Source of the DNA: Actinomycetes bacterium | GTDB taxonomy: Bacteria; Actinomycetota; Acidimicrobiia; Acidimicrobiales; RAAP-2 | Length of the DNA: 15,911 bases | NCBI GenBank assembly: GCA_021791615.1 | Contig: JAJYWG010000022.1 | Location: forward strand, 5,757-21,667 | Direction of reading: 5' to 3' | Shown: one piece after another, positions 1 to 7,480 of the stretch | Layout: each line of letters begins with the position of its first letter | Position numbering within the stretch: position 1 is the stretch's first letter | Position numbers and translations under genes: made by a program | Notes under the pieces: model-generated | Seen by the model: only the letters and a program-made list of their open reading frames with translations | The model's database searches: none | What the model was told of the DNA's origin: nothing

Positions 1-27
1 GAGCCAATCGGAAGGAAGTGGACTGAC

Positions 28-1476
28 TTGCCTCAGGCCATCGCAGCCAGCCAGCTGGTCCGCCTCCTCGGGGACTGGCAGGTCCAGGGAGGACACCACA
101 CCCGCCCCGCCTACATGCGCCTCGCGCTGGCGCTGCGAACCCTGGTGCTCGACGCCCGAGTCCCCACCGGTGCGCGCTTGCCGGGAGAACGACCCTTGGC
201 CCAAGCCCTCGGGGTGAGCCGCACCACCGCGACGGCCGCCTATCAGGTGCTGCGAGAGGAGGGAATCGCCCGCAGCCGCCGCGGCGGGGGGACCTGGGCG
301 GCCCTACCCCCCGGACACCGCCGCCCGGGCGCGCCGTGGGCACCGGCGGTGCCGGAGGGGGCGGGCTGGCTGGACCTGTCTGTCGCCGCCCTCGAAGGCG
401 ACGAGGAGATCATGGTGGCGGTCGCCGAGGCAGCCGACCTGCTCGCATCCTACCTGGGTCACCACGGCTACGAGCCGGCTGGCCTTCCCGTGCTCCGAGA
501 AGCCGTCGCCCGCCGCTACGAAGCACGCGGTCTTCCCACCAGCCCCGAGCAGATCATGATCACCAACGGCGCCCAGCAGGGGATCGACCTCGTCGTACGG
601 GCGCTCCTCGTGCCCCTCGACCCTGTACTGGTCGAATGCCCCACCTACCCCAACGCCTTGGACCTCTTCACCCAGGCGCGATCACGAGTGCTGACCGCCG
701 GCAGGTACGACGCCGGCTGGGAGCCGGACCTGGTGGTCTCTGCACTTCGCCAGGTCCTGCCCAGCCTGGCCTACCTGATGCCCGACTTCCACAACCCGAC
801 CGGCCATTTGATGTCCGACGCGGACCGGGCTGTGATCGCCGCGGCCGCCGCAGCATCAGGGACCCATGTGGTAGCGGACGAGACTTTCGCCGAGCTGGCA
901 CTTCCCGGGGTGGACATGCCCGCTCCCTTCGCCTCGCACGGCGACAGCCGGGTGATCTCGCTCGGCTCCATGAGCAAGGCGTACTGGGCCGGCCTGCGCA
1001 TCGGGTGGGTGCGTGCCGCGCCCGCTCTCCTCGGGCAGCTGCGGGCGGCCCGCGGCAGCATCGACATGGCCAGTCCGATCTTCGAACAGCTCGTTGCGGC
1101 CTGGCTGTTGGACCACGGAGAGGAACTGTTGGCCCGCCGCCGGGCGGACCTCGCCAGCCGGCGAGAGGCATTGATGCATGGGCTGGCGGAGCACCTGGGC
1201 GACTGGAGGTTCCAGGTGCCGGCCGGCGGGATGTCGCTGTGGGTGGACCTGGGCTCCCCCCTGAGCACGGCTCTCGTCCAAGGCGCCGAAACCCACCGGC
1301 TGCGCCTCGTCGCCGGGCCCCGCTTCGGTCCGGACGGGACGCTCGAACGGTACCTGCGCCTGCCCTACACCCTCCCCGAGGACGACCTCGCCGATGCTGT
1401 CAGCCGACTCGTCGCCGTCCGAGCCGACCTCGACACAGGTTGGCGCCCTGCTCCCGACCGGCTCCCCATGGCATGA
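28..1476 (+). CDS. MocR/PdxR-family transcriptional regulator (GntR HTH + aminotransferase-like domain)
   Basis: This 482-residue protein has the two-part MocR layout. Residues about 28-92 are a GntR-type winged helix (ARLPGERPLAQALGVSRTTA, then a recognition helix and an RGGGTW wing). From about residue 115 it is a fold-type I aminotransferase domain. The PLP-binding lysine is visible as K317 in SLGSMSKAYWAG, with PDFHNPTG and ADETFAEL matching the family's cofactor-contact motifs. MocR proteins use PLP or an amino-acid adduct as effector and bind DNA to control vitamin B6, GABA, taurine or transporter genes; the target here is unknown. The start is a TTG with a GGAAGG-like site about 11 nt upstream. 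The only neighbour is a convergent LysE-type exporter, so no divergent target promoter is seen in the window, although one could lie just before position 1. Length is normal for the family and the reading frame is intact. Confidence 0.93.
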   Translation: MPQAIAASQLVRLLGDWQVQGGHHTRPAYMRLALALRTLVLDARVPTGARLPGERPLAQALGVSRTTATAAYQVLREEGIARSRRGGGTWAALPPGHRRPGAPWAPAVPEGAGWLDLSVAALEGDEEIMVAVAEAADLLASYLGHHGYEPAGLPVLREAVARRYEARGLPTSPEQIMITNGAQQGIDLVVRALLVPLDPVLVECPTYPNALDLFTQARSRVLTAGRYDAGWEPDLVVSALRQVLPSLAYLMPDFHNPTGHLMSDADRAVIAAAAAASGTHVVADETFAELALPGVDMPAPFASHGDSRVISLGSMSKAYWAGLRIGWVRAAPALLGQLRAARGSIDMASPIFEQLVAAWLLDHGEELLARRRADLASRREALMHGLAEHLGDWRFQVPAGGMSLWVDLGSPLSTALVQGAETHRLRLVAGPRFGPDGTLERYLRLPYTLPEDDLADAVSRLVAVRADLDTGWRPAPDRLPMA

Positions 1477-1531
1477 ACCGCCCCCATGAGGTCAGGACCG
1501 TCGTCGCGCGGTGAACATCCCGTAGGGACCC

Positions 1532-1546
1532 CCTGCCCGGGGCAGG
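1532..1546. terminator. Possible terminator hairpin between convergent genes
   Basis: A 6-bp GC stem (CCTGCC/GGCAGG) with a 3-nt loop lies in the 148-bp gap between the ends of the MocR gene and the oppositely oriented LysE gene. There is no T run on either side, so it is only a candidate terminator. The rest of the gap shows no other feature. Confidence 0.3.
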
Positions 1547-1624
1547 TGTCACCGGCAGCTCCGAAGGCCGACGCGCCCACAGCACGGGCGACGCACCCGG
1601 CAAGGGGTCGTCGAGCGGGACGGC

Positions 1625-2263
1625 TCAGTCCTTTCGGCCGGTGGCGGCGAGACTGACTCCGAGGCCGATCATGACCAGCCCTCCGGCGCCGCCGATCGCG
1701 GCCAGACGGCGGGGCGAGCTCGACAACCACTGCCTGGCCGTACCCGCGGCGAGCGCCCAACAGCTGTCGAGCACCAGGGCGATCAGCGGGAAGACCAGAC
1801 CGAGGACCAGCAACTGGGACGCCACGTGCCCTGCATCCCGAGCCACGAACTGTGGCATCACGACCAAGAACACGGCGATGGTCTTGGGATTCGTCGCCCC
1901 GACTACCACCCCGTCGCGGACCGCTCGTAGAGGAGACAGCGGCCCGGCTTCGGCGGCGATCGTCTCGGTAAGGGAACGGCGATGCCGGATGGCCTGTACG
2001 CCGAGCCAGACCAGGTAGGCGGCGCCGGCCAGCTTCACTCCGGTGAATACCGCCGCGGAGCGCTCGATGACCGCCCCGAGCCCGAAGGCCGCCGCCACCA
2101 CCTGAACCACCAGGCCGATGGTGTTGCCAACCACGTTGAGCAGCGCCGTCCGCCGTCCGGAAGTCAGCGCCCGGCTGATCGTGAACACCACGCTCGGACC
2201 GGGGACGGCGACGAGTACCACTGCCACACCAGCGAAGGCGAGGATGTCCTTGAGCGGCACCAT
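1625..2263 (-). CDS. LysE/RhtB-family amino-acid exporter
   Basis: This is a 212-residue polytopic membrane protein. It has the LysE-family N-terminal signature: a first membrane helix ending in PGP (residues 21-23), followed by a conserved stretch containing SGRRTALLNVVGNTIG. Hydrophobic segments follow, with a polar central linker rich in R and H (about residues 92-100, RHRRSLTE) as usual in RhtB-type transporters. The family exports amino acids or derivatives (Lys, Arg, homoserine, threonine, Leu) using proton-motive force; the substrate cannot be told from sequence. The ATG start is the first one that keeps the whole first helix; the ribosome binding site is weak (AGG). The gene is convergent with the MocR regulator and lies directly downstream of a broken WYL-type regulator on the same strand, which may once have controlled it. 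Length is normal for the family. Confidence 0.92.
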   Translation of the reverse strand: MVPLKDILAFAGVAVVLVAVPGPSVVFTISRALTSGRRTALLNVVGNTIGLVVQVVAAAFGLGAVIERSAAVFTGVKLAGAAYLVWLGVQAIRHRRSLTETIAAEAGPLSPLRAVRDGVVVGATNPKTIAVFLVVMPQFVARDAGHVASQLLVLGLVFPLIALVLDSCWALAAGTARQWLSSSPRRLAAIGGAGGLVMIGLGVSLAATGRKD

Positions 2264-2384
2264 GACCTGAAACTACTGCCGGGCACCTCCGCCGCCACCA
2301 TCTGGTGCCCGCCCGGGCATCGGCTTGAGGAAGCGTCCCCGCCGGTGGAGGTTCTCGGCTCCCACATGCTGGAAGCTCCGACGA

Positions 2385-2740
2385 GGTCCTGTCCGGAACG
2401 AGGGAAGGGCATTTTCCCGACTGCTGCAAGGCGACCGGGGTGCGGTCACTTGGCGCCGAAGAGCGGCCACGCTGGCGGCGGGCTGCACCTGGAGCCCGAA
2501 GGCGACCGCGACGGTCCGTCCTCGTCGAAAAACAGCGGTGGGCGCCCTCCGAGAGGCGGCGGCCGCCACCTGGGCCGGGATCAGCCTCGACCGGCAGTCG
2601 AGGCGTCGCGCGCACTCGAGGTCGCGCCGAAGCGTCCTCTCGCTCGTCCCAAGGCGTGCTGCCAGCTCGACGCCGGGCCACTGAGCGCGGGCCTACAGCA
2701 AGGCGAGCAGCCGCAGCATGCGCTCCGCGGTGTCTGCCAT
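2385..2740 (-). pseudogene. WYL-family HTH regulator, N-terminal remnant with nonsense codon and frameshifts
   Basis: Reading from an ATG at 2740, the protein starts MADTAERMLRLLALL, then meets an in-frame TAG at codon 16 (positions 2695-2693, where homologues commonly have Gln, so a CAG to TAG change fits). It continues as QWPGVELAARLGTSERTLRR, the winged-helix start of DeoR/WYL regulators. The sequence then shifts frame to LPVEADPGPGGG, shifts again to PPLFFDED, and again to TVAVAFGLQVQPAASVAAL. Together these pieces reproduce the linear order of a WYL regulator from helix-turn-helix to the start of the sensor region. Homology fades at about 2385, well short of a full WYL domain, so the 3' end is lost before lysE begins. 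At least one nonsense and three frame changes make a sequencing error unlikely as the sole cause. Confidence 0.8.
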
Positions 2741-2836
2741 GCGCCCATCCTCGCCCCGGTTGCGGACGGAAACTGGCCGGATCACCTCATAGCGTTGTAC
2801 GCCAGGCGCCGGCAGGAACCGGGCGGCACCGTGAGC

Positions 2837-2842
2837 AGGAGG
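2837..2842 (+). promoter_or_regulatory. Perfect Shine-Dalgarno AGGAGG retained before a dead gene
   Basis: AGGAGG lies 8 nt before the ATG at 2851. It is the strongest ribosome binding site I noticed in the window. It precedes the NADH dehydrogenase remnant, whose ATG now leads into sequence that is not in frame with the conserved coding region. Confidence 0.7.
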
Positions 2843-2850
2843 CCACAGCT

Positions 2851-3850
2851 ATGACCGCTTCCATCCGGCGCGAGCGGGGCGCTGGCGGCCGTCTTCGGCG
2901 TACCCGGGGCGGCCGAGCACTCCCTCTTCCTCTACACCCTCGATGACGCCCGCTGGATGCGTAATCAGGTCCTCGCCGCCTTGGAGCGCTCGGATGCCGC
3001 CGACCCCGACGAGACGTCCGCGCCGGTGATCGTGGTGGTCGGCGGCGGGCCAACCGGGGTCGAGACGGCCGGGGCGATGGCAGAGCTGATCGACATCGCC
3101 ATCCGCCACGACCGGTTTCGTCTCGTTCCCGACCGCACCCGCGTCGTCCTCCTCGATGCCAAGGAGCGCCTCCTCCCCGGGTTCTCTCCTGTGGCGGCAG
3201 TCCCTGCGCGCCCGGGGGTTGGAGGTTCGGCTCGGGCTTGGCGTCGACGCGGTCTCGGCGCCGGGGGTGACGCTGGTCGGCGGTGAGCTGGTCAGCGCCA
3301 GCCTCGTCATCTGGGCGGCAGGGGTGACGGTAGATGGCACCGCCGCGGCGGGCTCCCCGGCCGGCGAGGACCCGGCGGGCGGGTGGTGGTCGAGCCCGAC
3401 CTCTCGCTGCCGGGCCACTTCGAGGTCTTCGTCGCACGAGATACCGCCGCCGTACCCGGTCCTGGCAGCGCGGCGCCGGGTGAGAGAGACCTCGAACGGG
3501 GCGGTACCCGGCGGTTCCTGCCCCAGCTTGCCCAGGTCGCCCTCCAGTCGGGCGACCACGCCGCCCGCCAGGTCATCAGCCGCCTGGAAGGCCGTCCGAC
3601 GACGCCCTTCGTCTACCACGACAAGGGGACGATGGCGACCATCGGGCGCCGATCGGCCGCCGCCCAGCTGCCACGCGGTGCGATCGTACGCGGGAGCCTC
3701 GGGTGGATCGCCTGGCTCGTGCTGCACCTCGTCTACCTGATCGGCTTCCGCAACCGCGTGGTGGTCTTGGTCAACTGGGTCTGGCGCTACTTCCGCTGGC
3801 CGTCGGGGCCACGGCTCATGATCGGCGACATCCCAGCCGGCGTGCCGACG
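2851..3850 (+). pseudogene. Type II NADH dehydrogenase (NDH-2), N-terminally deleted and frameshifted
   Basis: The conserved core is spread over three frames. From about 2867 one frame reads FGVPGAAEHSLFLYTLDDAR and continues to the NADH-binding Rossmann motif VIVVVGGGPTGVETAGAMAE and LLDAKERLLPGFS. Near 3190 the frame changes to LRARGLEVRLGLGVDAV and VIWAAGV. Near 3375 it changes again to VVVEPDLSLPGHFEVFVARD, LPQLAQVALQSG, YHDKGTMATIG and a C-terminal amphipathic/membrane helix segment (IAWLVLHLVYLIGFRNR). This is NDH-2, the FAD enzyme that feeds electrons from NADH to quinone at the inner membrane face. The first roughly 100 residues, including the FAD-binding GxGxxG motif, are missing: the ATG at 2851 starts MTASIR and the core resumes in another frame a few codons later. 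The FAD-contact Gly-Asp pair near the third segment reads Arg-Asp. The end is approximate. Confidence 0.88.
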
Positions 3851-3905
3851 GGGTCGAGACAGCGGCACATCGACTGCCCCGAGTGCCGGGCGCCGCCTAC
3901 TGGGC

Positions 3906-4384
3906 CTACTGGTGCGGTGAGCCGGGCTTCACGACCATGAGGACGATGATGGCGAGGAGGGCCGTCGCTGCCAGGTAGGTAAGGACGAGTGCTCGGCGGT
4001 CACCGAGACGGGCGCGCGACTCCGCGTTCGAAGGAAGGTCCAGGGCGGCCAAGGCGTCGGCGAGCTTGCGAGCCAGCTTGGGCCGCTGCCCGCCCATCGA
4101 CCCGATCACGCCGACCAGGGCGAGGAGGCCGACCGCCGCGTCAACCCAGGGCGTGGCGTAACCCCAGTGCCCGACGGCCACCAGCCAAAGCCCGGAGCCG
4201 GTGACGAGCAGCAGCCCTCCAGCCACCAGCCCGGCGCCTATGCGGGCGAGAGCGAGCAGGAGGACGGTCTCGGCACAGCTGCCGTCCCGAAGCTCGCCGT
4301 GGCGACGACCGTGCCCGAGGTGAGCGCGAAGGCGCCGGGCAAGTGCAGGCACAACGCAAGGTCGTAGAGCCAGGCAGCGGTCAC
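3906..4384 (-). pseudogene. DUF2269-like integral membrane protein, frameshifted
   Basis: A GTG at 4384 overlaps the TGA of the upstream oxidoreductase (GTGA, 4 bp) and reads TAAWLYDLALCLHLPGAFAL, a first membrane helix. That frame runs into a stop after about 47 codons. A second frame takes over near 4275-4300 with AETVLLLALARIGAGLVAGG, LLLVTGSGLWLVAVGHWGY, a third hydrophobic helix with GGQRPKLARKLADALAAL, and a last helix before VMVVKPG at the C-terminus. Joined, the pieces give about 155 residues and four membrane helices, as in predicted integral membrane proteins of the DUF2269 type. Function is unknown. One frameshift is enough to explain the break, so an indel error in the sequence remains possible here. 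The 4-bp overlap argues that this is the true start and that the gene was translated with the oxidoreductase. Confidence 0.72.
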
Positions 4385-5373
4385 AGTCGCACCAGCAGGC
4401 GCCCGGTCACCGTGCCCGCCTCGAGCCGGGCGTGGACCTCGGCGGTGGCTTCGAGTGGGAGCACCGCAGCGATCCGGGCGCTCAGCTGACCGGTGGCGAG
4501 CATGGCCTCGATGAGCCGGGCCGCGTCGGCCAGCTCTGCGACCGTCGCCCGGCTGATGACGAAGCCATGGAGGCTGACATCTCGGATGTAGAGATCCCGG
4601 ACAGGGAGTACCGCCAGCTCCTCGGTCGCGGCGCTGAGGATGACCCGTCCCCCGGGTGCAAGTACGCCGGCTGCGAGGTCGAGGTCGTGGTGGCCCGAGG
4701 TCTCCCAGAAGAGATCGACGCCGTCGGGTACCGCCGCACGCAGGCACCGGGCCAGGTCGGGGTCACGATAGTCCACCACGTCTTCCGCGCCCGCCTCCCG
4801 GCAGCGGTCATAGTCCGCCGGCCGGGCGCTGGCCACCACCTTCGCTCCGGCGCGCCGTGCGATGGCGATCGCGGCCGAACCGACGTTGCCTCCACCGCCA
4901 CCGACGTAGACGCGCTGGCCGGCTCGCAGGTGGCCGTGGACAAACAGGGCGAGGTAGGCCGTCGCCGCCGGGTGCGCCACCGCGGCGACGAGCGCCGGGT
5001 CGACGCCGTCGGGGAGGCGATAGCAGCGATCGGCCGGTACGACGGCGTAGGCGGAGAAGCTGCCTTGGCGGCCGTCATGGCCGAGGCTGTTGGCCCACAC
5101 CCGCTCCCCGACGTCGAAGGGCGCTCCGGAACCACGACCGGTGACGGTGCCCACCAGGTCGCGTCCGACAACGAACGGGAAAGGGACGCGCGTCGGGTAG
5201 CGCCCCGAGCGGACGAAGGTGTCTACCGGGTTCGCCGCCGCCAGCTCGACGGCCACAAGCACGTCGGTCGGTCCCGGGATGGGCACGGCCAGTTCGCCGA
5301 CCGCGATCGCCTCTGGGGGTCCGAGCCGCTCTACGCAGGCGGCGCGCATCGTCTCTGGGAGAAGGGCAGCCAT
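4381..5373 (-). CDS. Zinc-independent quinone oxidoreductase (MDR superfamily)
   Basis: This 330-residue protein is a medium-chain dehydrogenase/reductase of the QOR type. The N-terminal catalytic fold has ANPVDTFVRSGRYP and FPFVVGRDLVGTV, and the residues that bind catalytic zinc in alcohol dehydrogenases are absent. The Rossmann NADPH site is VYVGGGGGNVGSAA (about residues 156-168), a variant of the usual GAxGGVG motif. The C-terminal LPLEATAEVHARLEAGTVTG is the typical end of the family. It should reduce quinones or activated alkenes with NADPH in the cytosol; the natural substrate is unknown. The chosen ATG lies one base after the stop of the upstream PAS gene; a second ATG at codon 9 (5349) gives a start closer to most homologues (MRAACVE). 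It is the only intact member of a coupled three-gene run whose other two genes are frameshifted. Confidence 0.92.
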   Translation of the reverse strand: MAALLPETMRAACVERLGPPEAIAVGELAVPIPGPTDVLVAVELAAANPVDTFVRSGRYPTRVPFPFVVGRDLVGTVTGRGSGAPFDVGERVWANSLGHDGRQGSFSAYAVVPADRCYRLPDGVDPALVAAVAHPAATAYLALFVHGHLRAGQRVYVGGGGGNVGSAAIAIARRAGAKVVASARPADYDRCREAGAEDVVDYRDPDLARCLRAAVPDGVDLFWETSGHHDLDLAAGVLAPGGRVILSAATEELAVLPVRDLYIRDVSLHGFVISRATVAELADAARLIEAMLATGQLSARIAAVLPLEATAEVHARLEAGTVTGRLLVRL

Positions 5374-5374
5374 G

Positions 5375-5808
5375 TCAGGGTGCCTGCCTGATTCCCTCGA
5401 GAATCTCGGTCCGCCGCCCGAGCTCCTGCTCGCGGACCCGGCGCTCGGTGGCGTAGCGCAGGATCACTTCGACGTGGCCGACCGAGCCATCGTCTGCTCG
5501 GAGCGAGACGACGCTGAACTCGATCGAGACGGTCCGTCCGTCCGCGTCGTGGGCGAGCAACCTCGAGGACTCCACGGCGCCGTCACGGGTCGAGCCATCG
5601 CAGGACGGAGCCCCTCGTTGCGGCGCTGGCGCAGCCGTAGGGAGATGAGTGTATCGAGCGTCGAGCCGACCATCTCCCCCGGCCTGTAGCCGAAGATGCG
5701 GGCCGCGCCGTCATACCGGTAGCAGATGATGCTGGCGGCGTCGACGATCACGACCGCGTCGGGAGCGGGCGCCACGGTGGCGAGAACCGCGTTCCCCGGC
5801 TGCGTCAT
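5375..5808 (-). pseudogene. PAS-domain signalling protein, frameshifted
   Basis: From the ATG at 5808 one frame reads MTQPGNAVLATVAPAPDAVV, then IIC-YRYDGAARIFGYRPGEMVG and LRLRQRRNEGLRPAMAR, the first two thirds of a PAS sensor domain. Near 5575-5600 coding switches to another frame with DADGRTVSIEFSVVSLRADD, VGHVEVILRYATERRVREQE and a short coiled tail ending at TGA 5377-5375. Together they make one about 140-residue single-PAS protein, with no output domain seen, of the kind that binds a small ligand or cofactor. The stop is one base upstream of the oxidoreductase ATG, so the genes were probably co-translated. A TTG start at 5859 is possible, but the 5808 ATG fits the PAS start better. Only one frameshift is needed, so a sequence error cannot be excluded. 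Confidence 0.75.
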
Positions 5809-5942
5809 CGTGCCACTCTGGGGCGGCAGGGCTCCTCCCCCTCGTTCGATCTCTGCCAAGACATGGTGCTACCGCAACCGACCGTCCGAACCGCAGCTCG
5901 GCTCGGCGGGCGCCGGATCGGGACCGGTCTCTCAGCGGAGAC

Positions 5943-7352
5943 CTACCGTGTGCCTCGGGTGCCGGCAGGTGGCGCAAGGTCCTGCAGCTGGTTGACCCAG
6001 TTCGGTACCGGGCCGCAGAAGATCTCAGAGTTGCCCGCCACTCCGATCGTGACGTACTGGCTCACCTGCTTCGGATGGTAGCCGGGAGGAACTGACACCG
6101 ACCCGGGGAGGCAGGAGAGCGTCTTGCCGGCTGGTGCGCGCACGACGACGATGGTGGGCCACACGAGCTCGTCCAACGAGCAGCTCTGTTGCACGCAACC
6201 TCCGTAGAGGCCCGGGTCGGCGCGGTTGAGCACGGGGACGGTGGTGAGCTTCAAGATCACGGACCTGGTCGCCCCCGGCGCGCCCAGAGGGGCAGGTGAT
6301 GAGGCGGCGACGTAGGTCTCCTCGCTTCTCGTGAGGACGCCGAAGGGGAGGCGGGCGGTCGAGCCACCGGGGCATCCTCCGAGGCTCGGGTCCCGGTTGG
6401 TGAGCGCTACGAACCATGCTTGGTGGGCAATCGCCCCGACGTTCATGGCCTTGCCCGAGGCAGCTTCGACGACCACCAGCTCAGTGCCCGACGACGTCGA
6501 CGAAGTGCTGGTCGACCCAGCGCTGGGGGAGGTTCCGGTCAAGAGCACGGCCCAGACCGGCTGCCACGGCGTCGGGACGAGGAGGGCTCCTGAGGAGGTG
6601 ACCGCGTCGTCGGCTTGGAGCAGGGCGGAGATCTCGGCCCACGAGGAGAGCTTGGCCTGTGCCGAGGATCGCGACAGGTGAGCAGCCCTCCTGGCAGTCG
6701 CGACCGCCGACTCCTTGGTGACGACAGGCCCAGGTTGGACGGGAAGAGAAACCACGCTGGGCGGGCTGAACGCGACGTGCTGGGCCACGTCGATGATCGT
6801 CGCTGCGGGGAGCTTGTAGCCGACGACGCTCAGGAGATCACTGGTGGTTGGCTTCCAGTAGATGCCGATGAAGTGCGGGTCGGGAGGACCGCCTTCGAGC
6901 AGGCCGGGGTGTCCTTGCACCTCGACGGCTGTGGCGGAGGTTCGCCCGCCGACGGCGGCGGTGAGGGCTCCGGGGCTATTGGAGAGGTGCAGCTCGATCC
7001 GCGGCGGGTCCGATCCTGTGGTCGAGTAGGTGAGCCCGGAGGTGGGATCGGAGGTCGTCCCGCTGGTGAGGTGAAACCCGGCCGGCAACCACTGCGCGGC
7101 GAGCGATGCCGGCCCGGGTACGGCCCCGTGCACCGTGGTCGTACACCCTACCGGGCCGCTGGCGGTGACCTGGGCGCTACGGCTGGAGCGAGCGCTTGGG
7201 GCCGCGCTGCCCGCTGCTCCGCATGCTGCCAGCGACAGCGCTCCGGCGGCGAGCACGCCGGCAACTGCGGCGTTGCGGCGAGCGGGGCGCGAGCGTTGCC
7301 GATGTCGTCGGAGACGCTGGCTGACGCGGCTCGTGGCCCTCTCCCTTCTCAT
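5943..7352 (-). CDS. Large actinobacterial lipoprotein, function unknown
   Basis: From the ATG at 7352 the product is 469 residues. It begins with a very basic n-region (about 11 Arg in the first 26 residues) and a hydrophobic segment ending in the lipobox LSLAAC with the acylated Cys at residue 44, so it should be exported and anchored to the outer face of the membrane. The mature part is rich in Ser, Thr, Pro and Gly. It has a threonine/serine linker in the middle and four or more Cys in the C-terminal third (for example GGCPGG, GGCVQQSC, LSCLPG, EIFCGP) that could pair as disulfides. I recognise no catalytic domain. The same frame stays open to 8510, but the part upstream of 7352 is antisense to the propeller gene and is not coding. 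The start has AGGAG about 14 nt and AAGGGA a few nt upstream. It is the last gene of the sigma-factor operon. Confidence 0.82.
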   Translation of the reverse strand: MRRERATSRVSQRLRRHRQRSRPARRNAAVAGVLAAGALSLAACGAAGSAAPSARSSRSAQVTASGPVGCTTTVHGAVPGPASLAAQWLPAGFHLTSGTTSDPTSGLTYSTTGSDPPRIELHLSNSPGALTAAVGGRTSATAVEVQGHPGLLEGGPPDPHFIGIYWKPTTSDLLSVVGYKLPAATIIDVAQHVAFSPPSVVSLPVQPGPVVTKESAVATARRAAHLSRSSAQAKLSSWAEISALLQADDAVTSSGALLVPTPWQPVWAVLLTGTSPSAGSTSTSSTSSGTELVVVEAASGKAMNVGAIAHQAWFVALTNRDPSLGGCPGGSTARLPFGVLTRSEETYVAASSPAPLGAPGATRSVILKLTTVPVLNRADPGLYGGCVQQSCSLDELVWPTIVVVRAPAGKTLSCLPGSVSVPPGYHPKQVSQYVTIGVAGNSEIFCGPVPNWVNQLQDLAPPAGTRGTR

Positions 7353-7427
7353 GTCCCTTCTGACTCCTGATGGGTTCGGCAGGTTCCCCGACTGCCGGTT
7401 CACGCGCCAGATCCCCGTGCTTCCCTG

Positions 7428-7448
7428 CCGGCGCGTCCCTCGCGCCGG
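7428..7448 (-). terminator. GC hairpin between propeller gene and lipoprotein gene
   Basis: A perfect 8-bp all-GC stem (CCGGCGCG/CGCGCCGG) with a 5-nt loop sits in the 128-bp gap between the propeller gene (ends 7481) and the lipoprotein gene (starts 7352). No U run follows it, so it may be an attenuator, an RNA-processing or pausing element, or a weak terminator that lowers expression of the last gene. Confidence 0.4.
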
Positions 7449-7480
7449 TGCGCTCCCAGCGCGGTTCGACGCTGTGTCGT

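Noticed and set aside
1365..2681. 438-codon minus-strand frame across the MocR end and LysE gene
   Set aside because: It is antisense to MocR and out of frame with LysE; only its first part (LPVEADPGPGGG) is meaningful, as one frame of the WYL pseudogene.
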